Shown: positions 9,413-21,827 of the stretch, in pieces
Layout of the letters: each line of letters opens with the position of its first letter
Position numbering within the stretch: the first letter of the stretch is position 1
NCBI GenBank assembly: GCA_032690845.1
Contig: CM064430.1
Span: forward strand, 10,278,949 to 10,342,948
From: Eleusine coracana subsp. coracana
Lineage: Eukaryota; Streptophyta; Magnoliopsida; Poales; Poaceae
DNA length: 64,000 nt
Direction of reading: 5' to 3'
Notes under the pieces: generated by a model
What the model was told of the DNA's origin: nothing
The model's database searches: none
The model's input: the letters and a program-made list of their open reading frames with translations, nothing else
Translations under genes and position numbers: made by a program

Positions 9413-12400
9413 ATGTGAACTCTGCACCAACGCAAGCCAGGCAGAACCATGTGGCTGTTGATGATGCTCAGGAATCTCTAGATGTCGTCCTCGGTATGTT
9501 CCTTGCAAATGATAATCATGCAGTTGTCTTATTTGATTCTGGAGCATCACATTCCTTCATATCTGCTGCTTTTGTTCAAAAACACAACCTACCCATATCT
9601 ATGCTAAAGAATAGGATGATTGTCAGCTCTCCTGGGGGAGAGATGGATGCAAGGCATGTTTGTCCTAAGGTAAACCTTAATATAAGGGGGGTAGACTTCT
9701 CCGCCAATCTCATTGTGCTTGAGTCGAAAGGTATCGACGTGATTCTTGGGATGGATTGGTTGAGCAAGCATAAGGGACTTATAGATTGCTCCAAGAAGGC
9801 AGTGAAACTCACGTCTAGTACCGGGAAGGAATTGGAGTATGTGGCTGATGCATTTCTTACTAACAAGGGCGCAGTCAACCGTGTGAAGTTGAATCAATTA
9901 GATGTGGCCTCAACCCAAGATATCCGGGTGGTATGTGAGTTTCATGACGTTTTCCCAGAGGAGTTGCTAGGTATGCCACCTGATCGAGACATCGAGTTTG
10001 TTATTGAGTTGATTCCTGGTACTGCACCTATATTTAAGCGACCCTATAGGATGGACACTACCCATCTAGCTGAACTTAAGGAGCAAATACAAGAATTGCT
10101 AGATAAGGGATTTATCCGACCTAGTGCATCCCCATGGGGAGCCCCAGTTATCTTCGTCCCTAAGAAGGATGGTACCCAGAGGATGTGTGTAGAGTATCGA
10201 GCCATTAATGTTGTAACCATCAAGAACAAATACCCACTGCCCAGGATAGATGATTTGTTTGATCAGTTGAGAGGAGCATGTGTCTTCTCCAAGATTGATT
10301 TACGTTCCGGGTATCATCAGTTGAAGATTCGGGCATCCGATATACCCATGACCGCCTTCACCACTCGGTATGGACTTTATGAGTATACTGTCATGTCTTT
10401 CGGATTGACTAATGCCCATGCCTACTTCATGTATCTGATGAACAAGGTATTCATGGAGTACTTAGACAAGTTTGTGGTGGTGTTTATCAATGACATTTTG
10501 GTGTTCTCAAAGTGTGAAGAAGAGCATGAGGAGCATCTTCGTTTGGTATTGCAGAAGCTTCGGGAAAACCAATTATACGCAAAGCTAAACAAGTGTGAAT
10601 TTTGGCTCAAGGAGGTGTCTTTTCTCGGCCATATCATCTCCGTGGGAGGAGTGTCTGTGGATCCTAGCAAAGTAGAAGATGTGTTAAGTTGGAATACACC
10701 CCAGAATGTCACCGACATCCGAAGTTTCCTTGGATTAGCAGGATATTATAGGCGGTTCATAGAAGGGTTCTCCAAGATAGCCAAGCCTATGACAGAATTA
10801 TTGGAAAAAGGGAAAGGCTTTTGAGTGGACGCCTAGGCGTGAGGCGAGTTTCCAAGAGTTGAAGAAGAGACTTACGACGGCACCGATTTTAACCATGCCA
10901 GATATGGAGAAGCCTTTTTCCATTTATTGCGATGCTTCTGGGCAAGGCCTGGGATGTGTGCTCATGCAAGAGGGTCATGTGGTCATGTATGCTTCGAGGC
11001 AATTAAGGAAGCACGAGGAGAAGTACCCAACCCATGATTTGGAGTTATCAGCAGTGGTTCATGCTCTCAAGCTATGGAGGCATTACCTCATCGGCAAGCG
11101 ATGTGAGATCTCTTCGGACCACAAGAGTTTAAAGTACATCTTCACTCAACCGGACCTCAATCTTAGGCAACATCGATGGTTGGAACTCATCAAGGATTAT
11201 GATTTGAATATCACCCAGGGAAGGCAAATGTTGTCGCGGATGCTTTCAGTAGGAGGTCACATCTGAGTATGCTCGCGGCAAGGGACATGCAGCCAGGATT
11301 GTGTGAGGAATTTGGGAAGCTTAACTTGGGATAGGTCGCTAATACCGAGGTAGTGACTATGGAAGTCGACTCAACCCTGGAGCATGACATCCGGAAGAGA
11401 CAACTTGAAGATCCTAAGGTACAGGAGATCAAGCTCCAAATTGCAGAGGGCAAGGCTCCAGGCTTCACCGTAGATGATCTGGGAACCTTATGGTACAAGG
11501 AAAGGCTTTGTGTGCCAGACGTAAAGGAGATCAAAGAAGTAATACTACGGGAGGCGCATGAGTCGGCATACTCGATTCATCCGGGGAGCACGAAGATGTA
11601 CCATGACCTTAAGAGTCGGTATTGATGGTATGGTATGAAAAGAGTTGTTGCTGAGCATGTTGCGCTATGCGATATTTGCCAACGAGTCAAGGCAGAACGT
11701 CAACGGCCAGCAGGACTTTTGCAACCATTAAAGATACCAGAATGGAAATGGGAAGAGATTAGTATGGATTTTATTGTGGGGCTACCAAGAACCCAAAATG
11801 GCTATGACTCTATATGGGTAATAGTGGATCGGTTGTCCAAGGTCGCGCATTTCATCCCGGTCAAGACTACGTATAAGGGACCAAAGCTCGCAGAGCTGTA
11901 TATGTCCAAAATTGTATGTCTACATAGTGTTCCCAAGAAGATCATGTCAGACAGAGGGACTCAGTTCACTTCAAGGTTCTGGGAGAAGCTACATGAGTTG
12001 ATGGATACTAGGCTCAACTTTAGTTCGGCATATCACCCCCAGACGGATGGATAGACTGAAAGGGTGAATCAAATTCTGGAGGACATGTTGAGAGCCTGTG
12101 CGTTACAATATGGAAATACCTGGGACAAGAGCCTTCCTTATGCGGAGTTCTCTTACAACAATAGCTACCAAGAAAGCTTGAAGATGTCCCCATTTGAGGT
12201 TTTGTATGGTCGGAAGTGTAGGACTCCCTTGTTTTGGAACGAGACCGAAGAAAATCAAGTGTTTGGACCAGAAATTCTCCAAGAGGCACAAAGACAAGTC
12301 CATATCGTGAGGGAGAACCTCAAGCTCGCACAGACTAGGCAAAAGAGCTACGCAGACCATAGAAGAAGGGATTTGAGTTTTGAGGTTGGTGACTTTGTGT

Positions 12401-12832
12401 ATCTGAAGGTGTCTCCTATGAGAGGACTTCATCGTTTCAATGTTAGAGGCAAGCTAGCACCCTGATATATTGGTCCTTTCAAGATCTTGGAACGAAGAGG
12501 TGAAGTGGCGTAGCAGTTGGAGCTACCTCCACAGCTGTCAGAAGTGCATGACGTCTTCCTTGTCTCTCAATTGAAGAAGTGCCTTTCCAGAGGAACAGGT
12601 ACCTATAGAGGATTTGGAAGTTGGAGAAGATCTCACCTATCAAGAATATCCAGTGAAGATTCTCGAGACGGCAGAAAAAGTGACACAGAACAAGAGGTAC
12701 CGTACATGTAAAGTCCAATGGAGCAATCACTCACACGAAGAAGCCACGTGGGAGAGAGAAGAAGACTTGAAGAAGGAGTTTCCCGATCTTTTCTCTGATC
12801 CAACCGAATCTCGAGGACGAGATTCATCCTAA
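9413..12832 (+). pseudogene. Chromovirus pol: protease, RT, RNase H, integrase, chromodomain
   Basis: Protease has LFDSGASHSFIS near 9530-9565. RT (about 9930-10700) shows the usual blocks (RPYRMDTTHLAELKEQIQEL, DLRSGYHQLKI). Its catalytic box reads FINDILVFS near 10484-10510, with Asn where the family has Asp. A frame change occurs at about 10805-10825. RNase H (10859-11230) has FSIYCDASGQGLG and ELSAVVHALKLWRHYL. Integrase has the zinc-binding region (HPGSTKMYHDLK, CDICQRVKAE) and core blocks DFIVGLP and SDRGTQF, ending in GKLAP-stop. A chromodomain follows near 12630-12790 (RYRTCKVQWSNHSHEEATWE). It normally steers integration to particular chromatin. Stops near 11330, 11624, 12052 and 12465 make this a pseudogene. 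Confidence 0.9.
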
Positions 12833-12844
12833 GGGGGGTAGGTT
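12831..12844 (+). other. Polypurine tract
   Basis: AAGGGGGGTAGGTT directly precedes the 3' LTR, where plus-strand DNA synthesis is primed. The same AAGGGGGGTAG appears inverted at the equivalent place in the second element. Confidence 0.85.
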
Positions 12845-15800
12845 TGTAACACCCTGTTTTTTTAATTTGTGAGAATTTTAAAATTTTCCTAGAATTAAAC
12901 TAAGTTGTAGTATGCCATTATGAAAAAGAATTATTTTCTTAAGAAAATAATCAACTTTGTGTTCTTTTAAAATTTTGGAATATTGCACTCATGCTGGTAG
13001 CTGCATTAGGGCTTTATTGCTTGAAAAATCTATTTAAAATCCCGAGTAGGAATCGTGTTGGTTTGATTTTAGGAATTTAGGAGAGAGAGAAAATAAAAAG
13101 AGAAAAAAAGCTAGGCTTGGCTCTTGGGCTGAATCTCCCTCCCCTTGGCCCACTCTCTTTCTTCCCCTTCCCCTCCTCTCACTTCCCCCGCCTGGGCCTC
13201 TTTTTCCCTGCGGCCCAGCTCGCCCCCACTCTCCCCTCTTGGGCTACCCGGTCTGGACCTCCCCTTCCGCCCAGCAAGCCGACGTGCCCCGCCAGCCCGC
13301 CTCGACCCATCCGCGCGCGCGCAGCCCACCCCAGCCATGCCGCCTCCTGAAACCCTAGCCGAGCCCGAGCCGCCGCCGTTGGCCAACCTGGGCATGCGCG
13401 CCAAGGACCTCCCCGGGGGTCATGCCCCCCCATAAATAGCGGGCTCCATTTCCCTGCGTCGCTTTTCCCTCACCCCCACTGCCTGTCGGGCTCCCGCAAA
13501 CCCTAGCGCCGCCGCCGGATTTTGCCGCCACCACCTCGCCATCGACCGGCCTTCTCCGCCTTCCTCCGCCGCATGCAAGCCCGAGGTGAGGCTCCCCTCG
13601 AGCTCCTCTTCCGTTTGGTGCCCTCGCAGCGCCGATTGGGCCCCCGTAGGCCGAGAACCCGAGTGCCGCCGCCTCCCGGCCATGGCGCCGCCGCCTGGCT
13701 CGTCGCCAGCCGCCACCAGCCCGCCGGAGCCGCTCCCGGCTGTCCGATCTTAGATCGACGGCCAGGAGTAGATCCACCCCGAAGGGGTATGGACCGGGTC
13801 CATGGTGGACCGTGGACCCCTGGTCAACGGCCGGTCCACCACCTCGTGGACCTAGTCCACAGGAGTTAATTTAATTAATTAGCTAAATTAATTTTAATCA
13901 TTATTAATTATCTGCTAATGGGTAATTTTACGTTTAGGTCCCTGGATTTTAAAATAATTATATTTTCATCCTGTAACTTTTATATTTAGGCCCCTGAGTT
14001 ATTAATTAATTATTTTAATCCTGTAATTTTATAAAAACACCCTTAGACTTATTAATGATTATGTTTTAATCCTGAATTTTTATAGTTTGGTCCCTGTAAT
14101 TTTTTATTACATTGTGGTTCCTAAAATTTTCATAAATTATTTTTGTATGTACATTTTACAGTTTAGTCCTTATATTTTTCTAAAATTATTTTTAGGTCTT
14201 TTAACTTGCCTATTTTTATGTTTTAACCCTTGAAACTTCAAATAGCCATAACTTTTTACTCGTAACTCGGATTGAGGCGATTCTTGCGCTCACACGATCG
14301 TAGCAACGCGTACTTTTCATAGTAGTAGCTTTCATTGTAGTTTGTTACTGTGTGGTGTGTTGTTTCTTAGTATGTTTGTATGCTTGTGTTTCCGGTGTGA
14401 CGTTAGTAGACGACCAGCAGTTGGAGAACTTTCAGGACCTCCAGACAAAAGACTTTGAGCAGCAGCAGCAAGGGGAACCAGGCAAGTGTCCTTGATGCAT
14501 ATTGAACCTATGTTTTACATTCCTCTCTATATCTATGTATGCTTGCTAATATTGAATCCTATGTGTCACTATCCTGTTCCATATTATTCCTTGTCGCCTG
14601 GGTTATGGTGTAGTATATTGGTATGGGTACATCATGCTTAGTTTGCTTTGTTGGGAATGGAAATGTCTAATGTTAATCTTGATTAATGGTTCACTTTAAC
14701 ATAATCATGGGGGATGGGAAATCCTTTTTAGCAACATGGAACCTAGGGTGATCCAAGCAGGAGGATGATGATGATGGTGCGGGTATGCACGTGTACTCGG
14801 TACAGTACTGTGGGTTGGTGGTGGTACCTGCTTGGGATCACAAGAGTAGGTTCATGGAACATGTAATCATGAAATCCGCACAAAGCACAGGGCTGATATG
14901 GGTAGGCTTGGTTTAGTATCAAGATGTCTTCCTAGTTCTGTGAGCAATCGAGGAAGGAGGATGGGAGGGTTTACTCTCGGACTCAGGCGATGGATGGTTT
15001 ACTCCTAGCCACGGCGGCAGAGGGGGCTTCTATAGGAACGGTTTAATTCTGCAGCGGTGAAACCTTAGCATGGATGGTTTGCAAGCTAGGAAGCGCTCTA
15101 AAAGACCTTGTGGTGATCTCTTGGCCTCACACCTATGGTAGTGTGATTTGGGCAACATGGAGACTCTCTAGTCACTGCATAGTGATGAAATCACCAACCT
15201 GTGGGTAAAGTTGTGCAACCTCTGTAGAGTGTCAAACTGTTATAACAGCCGTGCTCACGGTCACGAGCGGCATGGACCTTTCACACGATTAGTGGGTTGT
15301 TTATGGGTGGACTTGGTGGGAAGCCAAGTTGGGTTCTTCATGGGTGGTTTGACCCATGGTTTGCTACAGGCGGTGTAACCTATAGTGTAGTTTCTCATGG
15401 GCGGTTTAACCCATGGTGGGCTATAGGTGGTTTAACCTGTAGTGTTGGATAAATAAGACAACTTGGGGAACTTTTCACCTAGTAAGTAGGAGTGCTTTTC
15501 AAATGGTCTTTGGTGTAGTGCTCATTTATGCAAATGAACCATTATGTTAGCCTTTCTTCTATTAAACTTGCATGTCATGTTTTCCCCCACTTGCTGAGTA
15601 CGACATGTGCTCACCCTTGCTATTTCCCTTTGTTGTTGTACTATAAACTGCTGCTCAGAAGATGGAAATATGGACTACATTGATGAAGAGTACTACTAGG
15701 CGTGCGTGCCCCCGGTCTATTGCCTATGGTGTTATGGTGTCTTCCGCTGTTATTTATCGAGAGAGTCAATTTAGTCTTCAAAGACAATTATTTATATAAT

Positions 15801-15925
15801 AATGGTACGCTTTATTAATGATATTGGTTATATTGTTATTCACTTTACTGTCGATATGTGTGAAACTTGTTCCTGGGCACACATATGATAAGCACTTGGT
15901 TTTGTCCTTAAAACCGGGTGTGACA
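12845..15925 (+). repeat. 3' LTR of the chromovirus
   Basis: 3081 bp, TGTAACACCC...GTGTGACA, followed by the target duplication ATAAC (15926-15930). It carries the same TATA-like site (13431-13439), AT-rich repeat block and 57-bp tandem units as the 5' LTR. Scattered substitutions and small indels separate the two, so insertion was not very recent. Confidence 0.93.
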
Positions 15926-15930
15926 ATAAC

Positions 15931-16433
15931 TGAAAATTCAATAGATGAAGAAGATACCTCAAACACTTAAGTGTCCACGGCAGACGGGATTTATATGATA
16001 CCTATCTCGTTTATCCTTCTTATGAAAACAATCTACAATTGTTGTTCCTGCTTTAACTGCAATAACATATTTCTCTTGGCATTCATTGTTTGCACTCGTA
16101 ATACTACCCACATGTGTATCAAGAGCACCTTTTTGATTCTAGTTCCTAAAGCCCCATTCACAAAAGCATCTCTACCAAGATATTTAGTTTGATCCTTGAA
16201 CAAATAGCAAACAAAGCAAAATGTTGCATCTTGGAACACACTATACTCAAGCCAATTATTCTCGTCAAACCAACAAGAACAGAAAACGACGCATACCTCC
16301 AATTTCTTTATGTGGAAAATTATGCAATCATGGTTGAGATGACCCCATGGCAATAAAACCATTTCTCACTGCATTTTAATCATTTACGTCATATTCTAAG
16401 ATGGGAATCCCCTTCCCAGGATCATGTGGAAGA
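15931..16433 (-). pseudogene. hAT transposase, TTF zinc-finger part
   Basis: From 16433 leftward the minus strand reads LPHDPGKGIPILEYDVND, SQPRLHNFPHKE, then a frame change into SCWFDENNWLEYSVFQDATF and CFVCYLFKDQTKYLGRDAF. The W-x-WLEYS / FCFVCYLF pattern is the TTF-type zinc finger that precedes the catalytic region in ZMYM1-like plant hAT proteins. After about 16040 the similarity stops. The next recognisable part lies beyond the gypsy insertion (LSLSRVHGLGYNG), so roughly 150 residues of the DUF4371-type region are missing. Confidence 0.8.
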
Positions 16434-18567
16434 TGTTGGAAATATGCGTGTTATTCTATTTCTAGATTTTAGTTTTAGGAAAATTTCATTGACATATAAA
16501 CATACAATGCAATCGCAGCAGGTAAAGCAGCACAATAAAAAGCAGGGGAGACATTGACTCACATAGAGTTTGTTGGTGCTTAATTTAGCGCAAAAAATGG
16601 ATGAAGCAAACCATCGATGTAGATGTCGTAGATCTCCGATGCAACAGCCCTCTATCGCAGTCAAACACTCGTCGATGAGGCAACACAGATTGTCCTTGAA
16701 CACTTGTTGAAGATGTAACACGGATCGTAATTGAACACCTTTGAGCAGTCTTGCAAATGCGCTGCCTAGAAACCTTATTGCCGTCCCTCGTGTGAGCTTC
16801 ATGACGGGAAAGGCTCAGAGATTCTGCTCACTCTCTTCCTCGGTGCACGCCAAGGAAAAGAGCCGGTGACATCTGAGCAGCTATTGGTCGTAACTACACA
16901 CCCACTTATATACTACAAGAGGATGGTGTATGATTGTAGCACTTTTTTCCTTGAATTGAGTATTCCAAGGTTTATCGAATCCATTGGGAACTTAGGGATA
17001 ATTAAACAAAGTTAATATTAAAAGATCTAGTCAAAGCTACTATCGAATTCAGGTTGCATGAGGGGAGGCTGGCCAGCGCAAAGGTGCGCCAAATAGTAAA
17101 TCTGACGTTGCGCCGATCGACACACTAGTAAATCTAAGCCAAAGTACGCCAGATACCTTGTAAGCCTATGCTGTTAAGTGAGTAGCCAGATATCTACTAG
17201 TGAGATCATAACCAGAAAGTCTAATTAAATAGCATCATAATAGGTAATTACATGGATAAATGAAAACCTATAATGAATAAGACCACCCTACTTTTCGAGT
17301 GGCTCCCGATTTATCGCTGCTGAGAGGAAACCCTTAATCGCGCGAGTATCTTACCCTACTCAACTATCCAATAGTGCTGCGTAGGCTTAGTGCTATCACC
17401 GCTAATCCACACTACTAGCATTATCAAGCAACTATAATCAATACAATGTCTGAATACTATCCTAATCACCATGATCAAGATAATATCTACTTACTTAGCC
17501 TAGAACTAGGCAATTGGAATAAGCACTTGCATGATTATAGAATCAAGATAGACAAATCACCAAAACCATCATCAACATATTCAATCATCCTTGACATACA
17601 TAGAGTAAGATTCATCCCCGTCGAGATGGCCTACCTTGATGGATCAACTCTTAATACCAATGGTTCTTGAAACTCAACTAGAGATCTATTTTAACGGGGC
17701 AAGCCCCGGTGGCTCTAACTCACGGATCTGTTGTCCCTCTGTAGCCTCTGTCCGCCCCTCTCTGTTGTGGCCAGGGTTTACAAGTATTTATAGGGGTTCT
17801 ACTCGTAAAGGACTCGGTTTCTAGCAAATAAGGCGGTTGCGCCGATCTTCTCCGAGTCGGTTCTTCTGTCTTCCACAGCTGCCATGTGGGTCTTTTCCTT
17901 CGAGATAAAGTCTTATACTGCACATCGAAATCTTGAAGTTCTATAAATCTTCTAGGCAAATATCTTCAAGTGTCTTGCACAGATAAACATCCATAAACAT
18001 GTGGAATGGGCCTCGGTCACTTCTGTGGGCCAAAACACCCTTGCGCCGACCGGCTCATGGACTGCGCCGATCGGCGCACTGGTCTTCTTCAGTGCTTTTC
18101 ATCGGTTCTGGATTCCTGTCCTCTCCAGCATCACTTTAATCACCAATTTTACCTGTTTCTGCAATAAAGCTCCAAAACAACGCATATACAAATATTCACA
18201 TATAAAAGGGGCACTTGGGGAGTGCCAACAGCAGTTCAACACCGCAACACAGTTTTCTCAATTGAATATGAAGTATAGAAAGGAATGAATCATTAGTTCC
18301 AAACATGGACGTCTCATGACCTTATATAGGCACGACTGCCCTCAAGGAGTCGTTTGTCACTAATTGCACTCTCTAATTAGTAGTTAATAACATGGCTGGC
18401 CTATTAACTCCAATTATGACATTAATCATGTGTTAATCCTCTCGATTAATACATAATGGTTCATAATTGATGGAGGATGCTAATTGTTGAATAAACTCAA
18501 TTTATTGCCATTAAATTGCTTTGGAATTTCTATTAAATTGACAACTAAAATAGGTCAAATTCCAACA
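16434..18567 (-). repeat. 3' LTR of the copia element, split by a solo LTR
   Basis: 16434-16881 and 18236-18567 together match the LTR at 26601-27342. The copy here has ~38 extra bp near 16530. A purine-rich ATTGGTGGGCGAT (minus strand, 18568-18580) abuts the LTR as a copia-type polypurine tract, which fixes the orientation. Confidence 0.85.
16882..18230 (-). mobile_element. Solo LTR inside the copia LTR
   Basis: 1349 bp running TATTGGTCGT...AGTGCCAACA, flanked by GCAGC (16877-16881) and GCAGT (18231-18235). On the minus strand it begins TGTTGGCACTCCCC and has a TATA-like TTTTATATG soon after. The ends fit an LTR whose terminal TG decayed to TA on one side. No internal domain is present, so a solo LTR left by LTR-LTR recombination is the simplest reading. 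Orientation is inferred. Confidence 0.6.
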
Positions 18568-18634
18568 ATCGCCCACCAATTCCAAAGCAAGGAATTAGAG
18601 GTCAAAGGATTATTGTGCTGTAGTATTGTTAATA

Positions 18635-18888
18635 GGCAACGTATCCTATGAGAACTAACTTCATGTGAAAACTATGAGAACTCCAACCAAGATCATAGGA
18701 TCCTCATCCGATGGCTAGATTATTTTCTACTTAAACCCCCCACTTATCCCACCTAATCATTTATTTTGCAAATAACCCCCAACTAAAATAACCCTCCTCT
18801 ACCCCTAGCCATTGGATGAGGATCTTATCATCTCGGTTGGAGTTCTCATAGTTCTCATATGAAGTCAGTTCTCATAGGATATATTACC
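18635..18888. mobile_element. Mutator-like MITE, 254 bp
   Basis: Inverted ends of about 85 bp: GGCAACGTATCCTATGAGAA on the left, GGTAATATATCCTATGAGAA inward from the right. A perfect 9-bp target duplication TTGTTAATA is at 18626-18634 and 18889-18897. The 9-bp duplication and long TIRs point to a MULE-mobilised element. No coding capacity. Confidence 0.85.
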
Positions 18889-19390
18889 TTGTTAATATAC
18901 CAGTCTTTCAAAGTATGTCCCGTACGGGTTGAACTTAAACCTAGAATATCAATATTCATCTTTCTGTAGCTGAAGAATAAATTGGGCCTTGAATTCTCAG
19001 CCTTGTGTGGCAGACTTCAATTAAAATCAAACTGATACTAGGCTGCCAAAACAACCTCGCCTAACCAGAGTGTTAATGGTCTGCTCTCAAATCCTCTCAT
19101 GAGCCTTTATGAGAACGCCCTATTCTTATGAACTACGACCTACAGTTTAGCTCAAGTAGGTGTTTTCCTTTAAGATATCCTATAGGCTAATATCTTTTAC
19201 AACAGAAAACATTAAGGCTTAATACCAACCTGCCATACAGTCAAGAGTACTACGCTTATCATTTGAACATGGGTACATTTTGTTTATTTATAATGCACTC
19301 TTAGGTCACACCAATCAACTTGTTCTTCCTGTTACCTTTGTCATAGGATCTCTGATAAAAAAAAGATAGGTTGTCATTGTGGTGTAACTT
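18889..19390 (-). other. Copia 3' untranslated region
   Basis: Sequence between the RNase H stop and the 3' LTR of the copia element, apart from the MITE. No domain and no RNA gene seen. Confidence 0.5.
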
Positions 19391-19850
19391 TTAGATGAGC
19401 CTCATACCCATGTTCTTCGACATCATGGTAATCACATTTTGTGATAATCCCTTTGTAAAAGGGTGTGCAAGATTATTTTCGCTTTTCACATAGCTCGTAG
19501 CTATAACTCTGGAGGTTTTCATCTTTCTGACAGATTTTAGTCTATGCTTGATATGTTTATTGAACTTTGAGTTATTCTTTGTATTCATAACCTGAGCTAG
19601 CATTGATTGGTTATCGCAATACATTAGGATAGGCGATACTGGCTTTTCCACAAAAGTCAAGTCCATCAATAGCTCTCTTAGCCATTCAGCCTCAGTAGTA
19701 GCTGTTTCTAGTGCTATAAGTTCTGCTTTTGTCGTGGATTTTGTTAACATGGTCTGTTTACAAGCCTACCACAAAACTGCAGCACCAGCAAGCGTAAACA
19801 CATAGCCACTCATGGCTTTGGTCTCATCCGCATCTGAGACTCAAACACTT
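19391..19850 (-). pseudogene. Copia RNase H remnant
   Basis: On the minus strand from 19850: SDADETKAMSGYVFTLAGAA, a stop, then MLTKSTTKAELIALETATTE, MYCDNQSMLAQV, HIKHRLKSVR and the end GMRLI-stop. These are the standard copia RNase H blocks (DAD, SGYVF, KAEYIAL-type, CDNQSA-type, K-HIDI-type). Integrase and RT upstream are missing because the Tat fragment and a deletion replaced them. A 21-bp sequence (19787-19807) is repeated at 19851-19871, right at the break. Confidence 0.85.
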
Positions 19851-20031
19851 AGCAAGCGTAAACACATAGCCTCACAAATATTTTTGTTAATCATAAGTAC
19901 TCAAGCGGAACAAGCCTCCGCTTAAATAGCCTTTGCCAACGAAGTTTCTAAACTTGGACATTACAACTTTATTTGACTCGAACACTAACTTATAACCATC
20001 CCGACACAATAAGGAGATGATATCCCCGGTC

Positions 20032-21827
20032 AACCAGGGGAGCATCATATGAAGATATCCTAGCAAAAAGTGCAGCTCCTAAAAAAGATCGACGTCCACC
20101 ATTTATGGGGACATCCAAAGATCATATCCCCGGTCACTCGGCAAAAAAACCGAGTGATTTAAAGGATGCACCAGAGTCTTCTCGGCCAGAAACTAGACAA
20201 GCCGAGTCATTCGATGTCCCAGATCTGGACATGCCCGAGACGGCAACCAAACAAGAAGAACCATCGTTGATATTTGAAACGATGCCGGAGCCAATATATG
20301 ATTATCCCATTGGTCCGGAGGAATATGTGGCTCCCACGCCAATTCACCGAGTAATAAAAGAAGGTGCCATAGAACAACCTGCACCGACCAGAATGGTGTA
20401 CCATAGTGGCCCCTTCGCCATTGCCGGGTTCGATGAGTTGGCAGAGCAAGCCAAATTAAAGAAGTTTGAAGATCTTACTGAAAAGGCCTTTCATTACTTA
20501 CAGGTACCCTTGCCTTCTTGAAAACTGGCCCTATTAATAATAACATTATGTGATGACGTCTATACAACTCATCCGTAGTGCAGATTCTAAAAACTCAGAT
20601 GGCCAACAAGAGTAAACTCCTGCAACTTGCTGAAAGGCATTGTGCAAGAGCAGTCGATTTAGAAGATCAACTGGCCAAAGAAAGAATAGAAGTTGGACAA
20701 TTATCAGTAGATTTGAAGGCCCGTTCATCTCAAGTTGATGAACTCCAATTCAAGCTTCAAGGTAAAAACACAAACATAATCCTTGGCAAACTATTTCCTG
20801 ATCTTAAATATTTTGAACTCTTCCACTCAGAAATGTCACGGGTGCTGGAACTAAAGCACAATCAAGAGTCTCAGTTGGCTGCTCAAATTGCAAATCTGCA
20901 AAGCCGTATCAAATAGCTGGAGTCAGCGACACAATCTATGGAAACATTGAAGTCCGAGAATAAAAGTCTAAAGAAACAACTCCAGGACTCGGCAGATATT
21001 GGGAAAAATTTTGAAAAGCTGAAGGATGATTTTAAAACAATGCAAGAATCTCAATCGCTATGGAGGAAAAGAGCCGAAGGTAATTATTGTTATACCTATG
21101 TGCTCAAAAATATGTACATGTATGTAATCTACAATATTTATGACTGACAGATGCCGAGGGAACAATAAAACACCAAAGGGATAGGAACACAACACTAGAG
21201 GCTAAACTATCCAAGGCCGAAAAGATCTTCAAGAAAGCTGTGGATGAACTAAACCAATTCCAAAAAGCGTACAAAGAAGTTGAAAAACTTAAAGAAGAAT
21301 ACAAGGAAAAGGTTATCACCCTTGAAGTTGAAAAGGCAGAAGCTGAGAAAAGACTAAAAGGTAAATAGTCATTTAATTATCATCATACCAAAGTCATTGT
21401 CCCAGATAATTGTAAATATTGTACTCTTGTAGGATCAAAGAGGTCCTATGAGCTTTTGCAAAAAAAATTCATAGAAGCTGACGAAAACCTCCGATGGACT
21501 CTTGCAGCTCTCCAAAAAGATGCAGAGGTAGTCTCCCAATATATACTTACAGAAGAAAAACCACCCAGGTGTCGAGATTTATCGACAAGGCTACAAGAGG
21601 CACCCGGCCGAGTGAAAGAACACGCTCGACGTGTTGCAGAACTGGTTGGGGCACAGGTCTTAGCTATAGCGAAGTCTCACATCCCTGACATAAACTTGGA
21701 AGTAGTGGCCGAGGGTTTCCACGAAGATTTCACTGACGAACAATGTGAAACCCTTGTAACTGAAGCGCAAAAAACAGCGCCCATTCTAGCTGACCAAATA
21801 GAACTAGATCCGTTACCAAAAATGTAA
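20032..21827 (+). pseudogene. Antisense spliced coiled-coil ORF of the Tat element
   Basis: Plus strand, opposite to the Tat pol. Exons at about 20032-20503, 20584-20761, 20831-21079, 21151-21360 and 21433-21827 join through GT-AG introns of 69-80 bp, with phase kept at every junction. The first part has RRPPFMGTSKDHIPGHS and Pro/Glu-rich sequence. Exons 2-4 encode heptad-like helical protein (AVDLEDQLAKERIEVGQLSV, LKKQLQDSADIGKNFEKL, EVEKLKEEYKEKVITLEVEK), probably a coiled coil. The last exon ends LADQIELDPLPKM-stop. One in-frame TAG at 20914-20916 interrupts exon 3. The 5' end is missing. I recall antisense extra ORFs between integrase and 3' LTR in Tat elements such as Grande. Function unknown. 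Confidence 0.7.

Larger units (their letters stand above)
3909..15925 (+). mobile_element. Ty3/gypsy chromovirus (Tekay/Del-like), complete but degenerate
   Basis: This is a full 12.0-kb element with two ~3.1-kb LTRs (TGTAACACCC...GTGTGACA), 5-bp target duplication ATAAC on both sides, an initiator-Met-type primer-binding site and a G-rich polypurine tract. Internal order is ORF0, gag with CCHC knuckle, protease, RT, RNase H, integrase and chromodomain, all on the plus strand. Gene order and the C-terminal chromodomain place it among plant chromoviruses. Long LTRs suggest the Tekay/Del lineage. A second family member lies at 56121-64000 on the other strand. Frameshifts and stops in gag and pol make it non-autonomous. 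Confidence 0.93.
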
